From: Antedon bifida | Taxonomy: Eukaryota; Echinodermata; Crinoidea; Comatulida; Antedonidae | NCBI GenBank assembly: GCA_963402885.1 | Contig: OY727094.1 | Coordinates: forward strand, 1,366,501 to 1,430,500 | Length of the DNA: 64,000 bases | Reading direction: 5' to 3' | Part shown: in pieces, positions 35,768-47,539 of the stretch | Layout of the letters: each line of letters begins with the position of its first letter | Numbering within the stretch: the stretch's first letter is position 1 | Program-made: the position numbers and the translations under genes | The notes under the pieces: model-generated | Database searches by the model: none | What the model was told of the DNA's origin: nothing | Seen by the model: the letters and a program-made list of their open reading frames with translations, nothing else

Positions 35768-38700
35768 ATGTTTGTTCGTTTATTATATTTATTAATTGTG
35801 TTATTCAATGTGTTTCAGTCGGGGGAAACTAACCAAGGTGGCAATTCAACAGGTAGGTCGTTTTGTATTCGTATCAAAGGTGTCGGTGGAAAGTGACGTC
35901 CACATTCGCCGTCTGTGAATAAGAGAACACGACGCTCAGTAAAGATTGTTGTTGTTGCCACAAATAATACTTGCTGATCAATTTGAAGTTATAAGAATGT
36001 ATTTACTGTGGTTACCTTAAGATCCTAAAACATGATTGGCAATTTAAACATGTTTCTTCTGCAGCATTCTGCACCGAGTCTTTTGTTAATCATGATGCTT
36101 TCATAAATAGTAGGCTAAGACCCAATGATAATGTTATCATCTTAGTCAGAGTAATTATCATAATAAACTTCATAAAATCAGATAGTAAAATCGACGCATG
36201 TATACAGTTAGAGATTACGTTCTCATTTTGGGACATAACTCATAAAAAAAATCAATCTCAACTATATTTTTAGATTCTTTGTTTTTTTTTTGGACGTAAA
36301 TAGCATTTTCTTCCCTTGTTATGATATTATTATGATTTACATTTCGTTACCCACCTATATCAGAACATTCAATTTTTTCCATCCATCTACCCGTTATTTT
36401 TCACCCATCCATCTATCAGAACGCACCCACCCACATTCGATTGTTCCCATCCATCTTTTCAGCAACCATAATATATCATATTATTCTTGGGTTATTATTC
36501 GATATACGGCGAAACGAGAGTGGGTGCAGTGGCGTAACGCAGAGGCCTGAGGCCCCTGGCTTAGGAACCCCAAGTGGCCCCTCCAACGCTGGAAGTCTCG
36601 GGTATTTTTCGATATATTTTAATGCCTGTTTTTCCTCTGGACACTGCTGCTCAGGGCCCCCCCCCCCCCCCACAAGATACGGGGTCCCTGGGTGGTTTAG
36701 CCAGAGTGAGCAGTCACTGTGTGTGTGGGTTGGTGGGTGTTTGGGGAGGGAAACAGTCCTGAAATATAATCTGTTATAACCAAATGGATGTCCATTATAG
36801 TGTTTGTTGAAGTCTGTAATGTTAGTTTGATATTCAAAACCTACAATAACAGTGTAAAATATTGGGGCCGTCGTTTATTTGTTTAATACTTCCAAAATTC
36901 GAACTCCACCTTTTCACGATAACATCCTGTTCGTATATACTTGGGTCATGTGGAAGGTAATCATTGCAGACGTGGATTACCGGTGTAGGCCTACTTATCG
37001 TTCGCCATCTCAAATAACTGGAAATGATGTTATCATATGCTCGTGTTATAGAATATAGATATTACTAGGCCTATAGTTCAATGACAAGGAAGAGTAATGA
37101 TTAAAAGCGGAAAAAAATCCAATAATTTCCTTTATTTCGAATAGTAGGCCTACATCCATATACAAAACATACAAAACAAAAAGAGAAAAATATTTCATCA
37201 GGAAATTAACAATAGCAACTTCCACAAAAACAACATAAAATATCCTAAAATATCAATTTGCACCAAAGCTGATGTAGGTTGGATTGTGGAAGTACATTAA
37301 CTTTGGTTTTAACTAGACTATTGTCTAATAATGAAATTAGGGAAGATTCCAAGGTTTATTTAAATTCAGAATATTTGTTCAAGGAATAAAAATAGTATAA
37401 TTTTTTTCTTTTTACATTTTTTTTATTACAGAATCAATTATTATTTATTAAAATCGCACAAATTGTAAATCAACCACTTTTTAAAATATTATTTTTTCAT
37501 ATTTTATATAGGTTGTGGAATATCGTTCTTTGAGTGCGATGATAATGAGTGCATTCAACCAGAAGAAGCATGCAATATGCATTTTGATTGTGACGATTAT
37601 TCAGACGAAAAATACTGTAATTGTACCAAAGAACAGTTTAAATGCAGCCTTCCATCAGCTATGTGTATCTCGTTGCTATGGAAATGCGATGGCGAGAGAG
37701 ACTGTAATGATAATAGCGACGAAATCGGCTGCCCCTGCGCTTCCGATCAATTTCGCTGCACGGACAATTTCTGTATCGCCAACCAGTTACGTTGTGACGG
37801 GGTAGATAACTGTGCGGACAGATCAGACGAGTCAAGCTGCAGTCTGTGTTCAGGAAACGCTGTGTTGTGCCCTGACGGTATGTGTCATACAGACGGATGT
37901 GACAAAACGGACCAAGTTGTATGTGCAGATGACGAGTTTCTTTGTAAAGGAGATCAGAATGTATGTATTAGTGACAATGAAGTATGCGAGAATATCGCAT
38001 ACTGTTCCAATAACGTCGACGAGTTCAAGAAATACAAATGCGGATGTGGCGTCGATGCGTTTACATGTGGTAACGGATTTTGTATTTCAAATGATCATCG
38101 GTGCAACAAAAAAGTCGACTGTAGTGATAACTCTGACGAGTTGAACTGCTGTTTCGACGAGAACCAAGTTCGATGCGATGACGGTCGATGCATGGACATA
38201 GACGCGGCGTGCGATTCGGACTGTACGCCTGTTATTGGTACACTGGCCCAACTGTGCGGGACGTGTCCAGAAGACGAGTTTCAGTGTCACGAGAGTAAAG
38301 AGTGTATACACAAGAATGATGTTTGCAACGGGCATGATAATTGCGTCGATTCATCTGACGAAGCAGATTGTAATACTAATAGACTATGTCCAAACAATTA
38401 CAGGTGCGAAAGTGAGGATAAATGTTATGAGGAATTGCAAATTTGTGACGGCATTAATGATTGCAGTGACGGTACGGATGAGAACGAGTGCAAGTATGCT
38501 TACACCTGTCCAGGTGATGGTAGAAAGTTACGGAAATATTTTGTATGTGATGGAAAAACCCAATGCATGGATGGCTCAGATGAACAGCAGGATTGTACCT
38601 TCGAGTGTTTTAAAGGAAATGAAATACAACGGAGCTTTGTATGTGATGGACATTACGATTGCTTAAACAGAAATGACGAGCGGAATTGCTCCTGTCACGG

Positions 38701-41700
38701 TAGCGGTCGCTGCCCAAACGGACTTTGCATGGGTAATGCAAAATGCGATGGACACGTCTTCTGCGAAAAAAGTAGTTATGATGAAAAGAACTGTCCGTGC
38801 ATTGACTCAGAATTCACGTGCGATAACGGCATCTGCATCGACGAGACATTCGTTTGTGATGGTAGCGGTCAATGCCCAGATTTCTCTGATGAAAATACTC
38901 ATAACTGCAGTTGTAAAGATTCAAAAGATTTCAAGTGTTCGAATGGAATGTGTATCCCTCGGCATAGAATATGCGATGGCCATCAACAATGTCCTGACGG
39001 CGGTGATGAAAAACATTGCGACTGCTTTGATAACCAATTTAAGTGCAATGATGGAACATGTATTAAGAAAAGTTGGGTGTGCGATCACCGTACGAATTGT
39101 CCCGATGGCTCTGACGAAACTGACTGCGGATGTACGGCTAACGAATTTACGTGCGCAGATGGTAGCTGCATCGGAAACCGGTTTGTATGTAACGGCAGAG
39201 TAGATTGCCATGCTGATTCATCGGATGAATTCAACTGCACGTGTAGCACAGGAGAGTATCGTTGTAACGATGGCCAATGCGTCGACAATCGACTGACGTG
39301 CGACGGAACCATGGATTGTACAGACGGCACCGATGAACACGACTGCAGTTGCTCCGATTCTGAATTTGACTGTGGAGATGGCGAGTGTGTCCTACTAGCG
39401 CATAAATGTAACGGCCGGGTTGACTGTTCAAATGAAGCTGACGAGTCTAACTGTACATGTGAGGCAAACGAGTTTCATTGTCATAATGGACAGTGTGTTG
39501 CTGGCGCGTTTGTGTGTGACGCGTTTTATGACTGTGAAGATAAAAGTGATGAAGCCAGCTGCAAATGTAAGGCTTCAGAATGCAGGAGTTCAGATCGGAT
39601 CTGCGTCGCCTCGAATAGCAGTAACGCGTGTAACTTCATCGTGCAGAAAAAAAGTAAATATTCTTTTTTTTTTCTATTATTTATGATAGCCATCGATTAT
39701 TGATGAATTTTCGATTATAGACAGATTAAGGCTATCGAACAAGCATTGTAATATACTGTATTGTATATGTATATATATTTACTGTTATCTTTTTCAAGGA
39801 TATAAAGTTTTTGAATTGAATTTAATTGAAGGCGACATAAATTGTTAGATCTGCGCATGTCTTCAAACCCTGTCCATCTCTTCCACAAAAAAATCGATTG
39901 ATTAGACATGCGCAGATTACCGTCCATGATGCATCTTTTGATTTTTGTTTTGCAATCTAGGCCTATATCTATCATTGATAATCGTCAGAGCTTAAGAACT
40001 GTTTATTGTTTATTTTCAGGTCCAACCGATAGTACTACACCTGATTCTGTTGATATAACTGCCATTAAGAATAAGGACTTCAAGATTAAGCCATACATAT
40101 TTTTAACAATCGGCTTGTTCATTCTTCTGATACTTGTCATAGTCACTCACAAACCTATTATGGTTTCAATCAAAGGAAAGTTTATTGGTAAGAGACAGAG
40201 ATTATAGAAGGTGTCAGTGCCTTTCCTTGGTTATAAACATCAAATGAGGTTGAGGGGATCAGCCGCTGGTAACTGTTCACAATGCTTTTATATTGGTATT
40301 TTAAAAAAACCCGACTGCTATATCCTTGTAGTATAATATATACTTTATCATTTAAAGTATTATAAAAAAAAAACTGACTAAAACGCCACCAATAGCATTA
40401 AAAAGACTAGCGAGAATATTCAAAATTTAAGATATTCTTATTAATTGTAAACAAGGCCATATACATGGCTGAATCGCGTGCTCAAATTTGAGTTAGTGTT
40501 TACCGACCGACCAACCAACCGACCGACATAGTGAGCTGTAGAGTCTACTAAAAATACTAAAAATACACAAACCAATCATTACTTTCTTTAAATAATGCAA
40601 ACGCTAAGATTTTATGATGCATGAATAATATGGACATTGGACTGAAATTATGCACCACGTATAATTAAGGCAATACTGCTTAACATAAACATCATCTTAA
40701 ATAATGTTGACGTAGTTACTAATATTCATTAGTTTAATGTATAAATAAATAGAGAAGTGTGTGGAAAGCTATATTTCATGTAATTCATCTTAGCAATCTG
40801 GTAACCTTACCTTATGATAATAGTCACACACTAATGTGTATTATACGAACATTTTGACATCTATTACAAAGTTCTTTAAAATGATATTAAACAAAGATAC
40901 GCTAGTAGGAGATAGAGATGTTTTGCGTAAGAGTATTTTAAAAATAGAAAACTGTTATTTATGGAAAACAAAACTGTGACGACGATCGGCACAGAGATTT
41001 GATTTTTGTTTTTTTTTGTAATCGAATGAGCGGTATTTTTTATTATGTAATGTTCGAGAATATTCCCTGATTTTATGAAGTTTCTTTTTCCTTAAGATAA
41101 TTTTGTATGCTGCCTCCTGTAAGTAGTCAACATTGAGTTTACTGGTGGTTGGGAAAAGAAATAAATAAAAACATTTTGTGACAAAGATTTCAATCAATCA
41201 ATCAATCTTTTTGTTTTAACAGAGAAGCCTCCAAAAGTAGCAGATCGGCGAATTATATCTTCGCCAGTTCGAGACCATAGCTACACAGAACATGAAATCA
41301 ATCGAAGATGTTTGCAGAGTGGGGAAAGGTTAGGCCATGGAAAGTTTGGTGTTGTACACAAAGGCATTCTGCGTTTATCGAAAGACAATCTCGTTCAGGT
41401 TGCAGTCAAAAGCATTGGCGGTAAGTTGCCGCATATTCCTCGCCTCGTTGCAGCAAGCCAAAACAACCCAGATACATGTTTCATGTTGTTCTTGTTGCAG
41501 CAAGCCAAAACAACCCATATACATGTTTTATGTTGTTCTTGTTGCAGCAAGCCAAAGCAACCCAGATACATTTTTTATTGTCTTGTTGCAGCAAGCCAAA
41601 ACAACCCAGATACATGTTTCATGTTGTTCTTGCTGCAGCAAGCCAAAACAACCCAGATACATGTTTCATGTTGTTCTTGTTGCAGCAAGCCAAAACAACC

Positions 41701-44700
41701 CAGATACATGTTTCATGTTGTTCTTGTTGCAGCAAGCCAAAACAACCCAGATACATGTTTCATGTTGTTCTTGTTGCAGCAAGCCAAAACAACCCAGATA
41801 CATGTTTCATGTTGTTCTTGTTGCAGCAAGCCAAAGCAACCTAGATACATGTTTCATGTTGTTCTTGTTGCAGCAAGCCAAAACAACCCAGATACATGTT
41901 TCATTTTGTTCTTGTGGCAGCAAGCCAAAGCAACCCAGATACATTTTTTATTGTCTTGTTGCAGCAAGCCAAAACAACCCAGATACATGTTTCATGTTGT
42001 TCTTGTTGCAGCAAGCCAAAACAACCCATATACATGTTTTATGTTGTTCTTGTTGCAGCAAGCCAAAGCAACCCAGATACATTTTTTATTGTCTTGTTGC
42101 AGCAAGCCAAAACAACCCAGATACATGTTTCATGTTTTTCTTGTTGCAGCAAGCCAAAGCAACCCAGATACATTTTTTATTGTCTTGTTGCAGCAAGCCA
42201 AAACAACCCAGATACATGTTTCATGTTGTTCTTGCTGCAGCAAGCCAAAACAACCCAGATACATGTTTCATGTTCTTGCTGCAGCAAGCCAAAACAACCC
42301 AGATACATGTTTCATGTTTTTCTTGCTGCAGCAAGCCAAAACAACCCAGATACATGTTTCATGTTGTTTTTGTTGCAGAAAGCCAAAGCAACCCAGATAC
42401 ATGTTTCATGTTGTTCTTGCTGCAGCAAGCCATAACAACCCAGTTCTTGCTGCAGAAATTTATAAACTTTTTTATGTTTATAGTTACAGCAAGCCAGGAA
42501 CAAAAAGAGGATTTTGTTGATGAAATTAAATTATTACTTAATATTGGAAAACATCCGAATATAATATCAGTTATTGGTTGCTGTATGTCATCAGAACCAT
42601 ATTTGCTGATTACCGAACTAATGAAGTACGGTGACCTGTTAAGATTTCTTAGAACGTGTAGACAGGTAAGTCTTTTCCTGTGAAATAATTGTCACAGTTT
42701 TCTTTTTATCAAAATATGTTTTATGAAACGACCACGATACATTGATATCATTTATTTCACAAATGTTATTTCACAGCCTATTGATTCACTGGGTTTCGAT
42801 ATTTCAGATTTATTAGTGTGTAATTTAAAAGAAAAAATATTCTTCTCAATTATTTAAATTAGTCAATTATTGTGTTTTTATTGACATTTCGAGTTAATTC
42901 GTTTCCATTAACTTATAATCTTAACTTCATTTATAATTTATAACCTAATTAAAATTCGAAGAGTAATTAGTTGAATAGCCCGAATGACACTATCAATTAC
43001 TTTAATACATGTAATATAATGCTTTTATATTTATGATCGTACAGTGCATGTAGTATTTATCCTTTTGTATTTTTAATACTGTACAAGTAATTATCTTCTA
43101 AAATTATGAATATTGTTCATTATGTGTTGTGCCTGCTAACATTACGAACATTCATTCTTATAAGAATGGTTAAAACATTGAAATTCTGTAAGTCTTGAAG
43201 CAGTTCACTCTGTGAGGAGTTAAAATCGTTAGCTAGACTGAGTAGACTTTCCAGAGTGGACCAAAAGGTAAACTCCTCAAAAGTCTAATGGGGGGGGGGG
43301 GGGAGGGGGGGGGGATGTGTCACATTTTAACATTAAGATAGAATATCGGCTAGGAGCATGACAAATGTATAAATAAAGAATGCTTGCTTCTGTTACTACT
43401 TTATTGATTTGTTTTACTTTTTAGGTTGTTGAAGAACAAGGGGTTTATGTAGACGATCCGATTTATTGTCTTAAGGAAACTGATATGTATAACATAGCAA
43501 GACAAGTGGCAAAGGCAATGGTAAGTATGTCGTTAGGCTCAGAGGCTGAAATGATCCTCTCCTTTCTAAAATGCATTATATGGTTTCAGTATTGTGTATT
43601 CTCTGCCCAATGTGACACGTGCTAAGGAAAACACTTACACTTTGTCAAAGATTGACTTAAGTGAAATACTTCACTCGAGTGTGATTGGTGAACACGGCCA
43701 CAGGTTCCCATTAACGTCTGCGGAGCTCTTTCAGTGAAACATTGCTTTAGTTTCCACTAGGACGTAACTCAAGGACGTAAGCATACCGCAAGTAATTTGA
43801 CTAATCAGAATTGCAATGGATTTTCCGAACTGTCGCTTGTCTTGGTAAACTCACTTGCGCTTTCGTCATACGTTGCGTCCCAGTGGAAACCAAGCCAAAT
43901 CAGTTTGTTTTAAGACCTGTTTCCACATTGACCACCAAATCGAGTAGTGTGAAACCTCTAAGAATTCACAAATTAGGCCAGATATAAAGAGCTTTCTAAA
44001 TAACCTTTCCTAACTGCTTTAAAAAATAGTTCACGTCATCAATAATTGAACTTTGACACGACGCTTGCACTTTGACGATTGCATTGCTAGCGTGTGCGGA
44101 TGTTATTGTATTAATCTTAATTAAATATGTATATTGTCAAAAACTACTACGTTTAATATTTAACCTTGAGTTTACCGTGAAAAAACAATTAATTAATACA
44201 ATGATTAATTTATTTTCTCAGAATTATTTATCAAAAACCCGGTACTACCATGGAGATTTAGCCGCACGAAACATACTAGTGGGCGAGAACTTGACAGTAA
44301 AAGTGTCTGATTTTGGCCTTGCTAATGATATTTACCTGCGGGGGTACAAACGACTTGCTCCTGAGAGAAAACGACCCATTGCCTGGGTTTCGCTTGAAAC
44401 TATTCGAGAAGGATTGTGTACTATACAAAGTGACGTGTAAGTCAGAATTGTTTTTTTCTTTTGGTTCAATAAATTTGATATTGGCTCAGTAACGTACTTT
44501 GTAATATAAGCAAATATGTTGATTGGAGATATATACCCATATAGATACAATATATAAATATGTACTGTACCACATCCGTGCCACGGGACGATTATAAATT
44601 TGTCTATAAACTTTGGGAAAAAATATATTTAATAATAAAAAATAGAACATTAAATTCAATGCAAATTCGTTATTACTATATTAGAATTGAAGAAAGTCAA

Positions 44701-47539
44701 CCATATGCTATATATTGAAATAGGGCCTACCTAATAAATTAGTCCGATTTTTGTGAAGATTTGTTTGTTTTTGTTTCAACAAATATAATATATTAAGTGG
44801 AAAAGGCGACCTCTGAAGGTTAATATTTCCCGGATGTCATACTAGTGCAAATTTTGATTTCTAAGGGCGGATGCGGGATGAATGGATGAGATCACAGAAG
44901 TTAAGTGATCACGTTCGGAAAGACAATTTCCGGAAGTAGTATTCAGGAAGTGTAGAATTCGACCTTTATTTAAGATAATACTTTTCAGGGCACTGTTTGA
45001 GACATTGCGACAAAAATCTATATAAGAACAATTTCAACACGAGGTTGATAAGATTAAATACGAGTTTATACAACATTTCAGGTCTTACTAGGATACAACT
45101 CAATGACCTGCGCACAAGTCAAGATTTTGATCAATCGCCAGCAACGAATGATTATAGCTTTGTGATTGGTCAACTAATGTGTTGTGTTTAAGATTTTAAG
45201 TACTTGGTGGGAGGATGAATTCCCCATTGTGGGAGTATGGCTATCGGTAGTATAAAACACAATGGCTGATAAGACGTCCGCACATTATAGCGTGCATAAA
45301 ACAATACTATTGGTTTACCAAGGTGGTTACCAAGGTGGACGTAGGTTCCGGCCACATATGCCGAATGACCCTGAAAATGGGATGTTCGATTTAAATTTCT
45401 TTTGAGGTTAAATTGTTAACTATACTATGGTCCTCTAAAGAATACAATGCTGTGGAACGATCAACAGACCCACACGAATTAAGAATAATATGTCGTCGGT
45501 CTACAATTTAACCACAAACCTGTGTCGATGACTAATTACATTACATAACTTAGGTCATCCGCAAATCGGAGGCTCCATGTGTGATTATTCGTGTGACACG
45601 CGAGGGCCGGTAAAAAAAGAAAAAACTAAAAACAAATGAACTCATCGAATCGCCTCTATAAAATTAACTCTATGAATAAATCCTATAATGTTGTTTTTTT
45701 CAGGTGGTCATTCGGCGTTGTATTGTACGAAATCATGACGTTAGGCTCGCCTCCTTACCCAGACATCGCACTTAGTGACCTGACTGACAAACTCAAGAGT
45801 GGGTACCGTATGCCGCAACCAACACAATGTCCACGTGAAGTGTAAGTGTTTCTACGGTGAATTATTACGGACGGCCGCTCATACATTAATAAAATAACTT
45901 TTTAATTTCCTTATACGCGCCCCGTAAAAACGGATGTATTTCCGACGCTATGACGCCAGACATGTCGCTTTATGAAGTATTTCTTCGGTGCTTTAATTTT
46001 TACGATAGAATTTATTTACTTTATTTTAAGTAAATGGTGAGATGACCACGATAGTGTATCTATTCATGAACAAACAGCTGGTTAATGGCAGCTATAATTA
46101 CGTTGAAATATTTTTATGTATTTGTTTTTGCACGGGAAAAATGTGTACCCACATAGCTCATGCATTTTCGGTTTTTCACCCCGACGTTTTGGGCGCACGA
46201 AGATATGTTGGCATAAGCAAAAAGTCACTTCTTCATGACGTCATTTCCTAAAAAATGTCTAGAGATAGAAACGGTTGGCATAAGCATTCTTGACGTCATC
46301 CCTAAAAAAATAGAAACGTCAATGTCAATGTACTGTACTTTCAAAGTAACTCATCACATTCACATAGTTTTGACGTCAATGTTTGCATGACAAATGTAAT
46401 GCTTAGCATTCTTTAAAGCTGTCTATGCACCTGGTCCGGCATGTATCATATTGAAAGATTCAAGATATAATTTCAATTTTAATACATGTGAAAGTACAGT
46501 TTCTTCACAACTAAATGTTATACTCACTGACAGTGCTACCATACAAGCGCCGTTTAAGTCAACATCAACATTTTTAGAGGGGCGTACGTCATAGGCCTGC
46601 ATTTTTAATAGGCCTACGTATGGTTCATGATACCTTACATAATTGCCATAGAAGTAGGTATACATTATAGGTCCCACAGCAATTTACGTTTCATTAAATT
46701 CCAGACATTTAATTGCGTTATTTGAAACAGATTATAAACAAATCAACAAATCGAAAATATTTTAAATGGTATTTTTATATCAGCTACGCACGCATCGTCG
46801 CAATGAGATACGGGTAATAATATGCATGCAATAACGGCCAAGTTCCGATGACCAGTCGCGACAAAATTGTGTCAACTTTAAAATAATTTGTAGGCCTAAC
46901 TTAATTTCAGTGGTGTATTTCAGATTCACTAAATTGGCTTTACCTAATCAAACGCAACACACACTTTACAGATAGCCAAGCGCAACATACATTACACTTA
47001 ACAGTTTAACACAGAATAAATCGTGCCTCTGTTTATATCATTTTCCCATTATTAACTGATTAATAAAGTATAAAGTTGCATCAATAAAGCATTATATTAC
47101 ATTAATATTATAGTAAACAATACAGTACACATGTGGAAAAAACATCATCATCATGTTCCGAATAACAATTGATCAATTATCGATTGAAATCGATAAACCG
47201 ATAATAAATTCAAATTACTGAAGATAATTTATCAATCATTTATTTATATCGATGAAATAGGTAAATAAAAACAGCCGAAGTTAATTTGTCGCTGAATCAA
47301 TTAATAACTTATGAGCCTAAAAATGAAACCTCTTTTTCAGGTACGAAGTGATGACGAAATGCTGGAAAGCCTTTCCATCTCAAAGACCAACATTTGCTGA
47401 GTTGTATTCGACCTTTGACCTCATGCTCCAAAAGCTTGCATTTGTAGATACTCAGTATGTAACATTTACTGAATCTGATGCAAGTACAAGTGATCAGATG
47501 GTTAAAAAACGACATCAAAGTGAATCTGTTGAAAGTTGA
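35768..47539 (+). CDS. Receptor tyrosine kinase with LDL-receptor class A repeat ectodomain (1138 aa)
   Basis: Nine exons: 35768-35852, 37512-39653, 40020-40187, 41223-41420, 42490-42665, 43425-43520, 44222-44436, 45704-45841 and 47341-47539 (3417 bp with stop, phases consistent). It has a signal peptide (MFVRLLYLLIVLFNVFQSG), then about 20 cysteine-rich LDLa modules (residues about 30-740). Most carry the calcium-binding pattern CDGxxDCxDxSDExxC; about four are degenerate. TM is at about 768-788 (IFLTIGLFILLILVIV). The cytosolic kinase (about 829-1110) has a Gly loop GERLGHGKFGVVHKG, VAVK (K861), helix C Glu (E876), HGDLAARN (965-972), DFG (985-987), WVSLE in place of WMAPE, and DVWSFGVVLYEIMTLG. 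The LAARN form marks a tyrosine kinase. HRD is changed to HGD, a non-RD form, but catalytic Asp, Lys and Glu remain. The tail has a possible SH2 site (YVTF). I know no standard RTK family with this ectodomain; ligand unknown. Confidence 0.92.
36520..36730. repeat. GC-rich repeat-like block with poly-C in kinase intron 1
   Basis: A base composition unlike the surroundings: GTGGCGTAACGCAGAGGCCT, then AGGCCCCTGGC, then a run of about 16 C at 36658-36673. It resembles a dispersed repeat fragment. Open frames here are compositional. Confidence 0.4.
37512..39653 (+). other. Single exon encoding the whole LDLa array
   Basis: Exon 2 of the kinase gene, 2142 bp, phase 1 at both ends. It opens with CGISFFECDD and contains 15-16 well-formed LDLa modules plus about four poor ones: residues after SSCSLCSGNAVLCPDG, the one containing CTPVIGTLAQLC, the one containing GDGRKLRKYFVCDG, and the last, CKASECRSSDRIC. 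Only LDLa units are present; no EGF, YWTD propeller, Ig or fibronectin domain is visible. Because it is a symmetric exon it could be skipped without a frameshift, leaving signal peptide joined to TM exon. Confidence 0.9.
41451..42456. repeat. 44-47 bp minisatellite filling kinase intron 4 (about 22 units)
   Basis: Units begin at 41451, 41498, 41545, 41589, 41636 and so on to 42423, plus a stub at 42453. Each starts CAGCAAGCCAAAACAACCCA and ends TGTTGTTCTTGTTG before the next CAG; a 44 bp variant has TTTTTTATTGTCTTGTTG. The true exon 5 acceptor is TTACAG/CAAGCCAGGAACA at 42489/42490, so each unit copies that splice site and the first seven exonic bases. Intron 4 (41421-42489) consists almost wholly of this array. 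All three plus frames are largely open through it. Confidence 0.95.
43287..43314. repeat. Poly-G tract in kinase intron 5
   Basis: A G-run interrupted by one A, on the sense strand of the kinase transcript. It is able to form RNA or DNA quadruplexes. Length in assembly is uncertain. Confidence 0.9.
43744..43896. mobile_element. MITE family A copy in kinase intron 6
   Basis: TTAGTTTCCACTAGGACGTA and GCGTCCCAGTGGAAACCAAG ends, with interior CTGTCGCTTGTCTTGG. About 153 bp. Confidence 0.8.

Noticed and set aside
36441..36779. Overlapping open frames in kinase intron 1 on both strands
   Set aside because: They follow a GC-rich repeat-like block with a poly-C tract; no splice phase links them to the kinase exons.
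38087..39431. Antisense and shifted open frames over the LDLa exon
   Set aside because: Shadows of the Cys/Asp-rich coding strand; no independent signals.
41312..42683. Long open frames (about 400-450 codons) through the kinase intron 4 repeat as separate proteins
   Set aside because: They are the repeat array plus pieces of exons 4 and 5; all three frames are largely open. Kept only as a splicing hypothesis.
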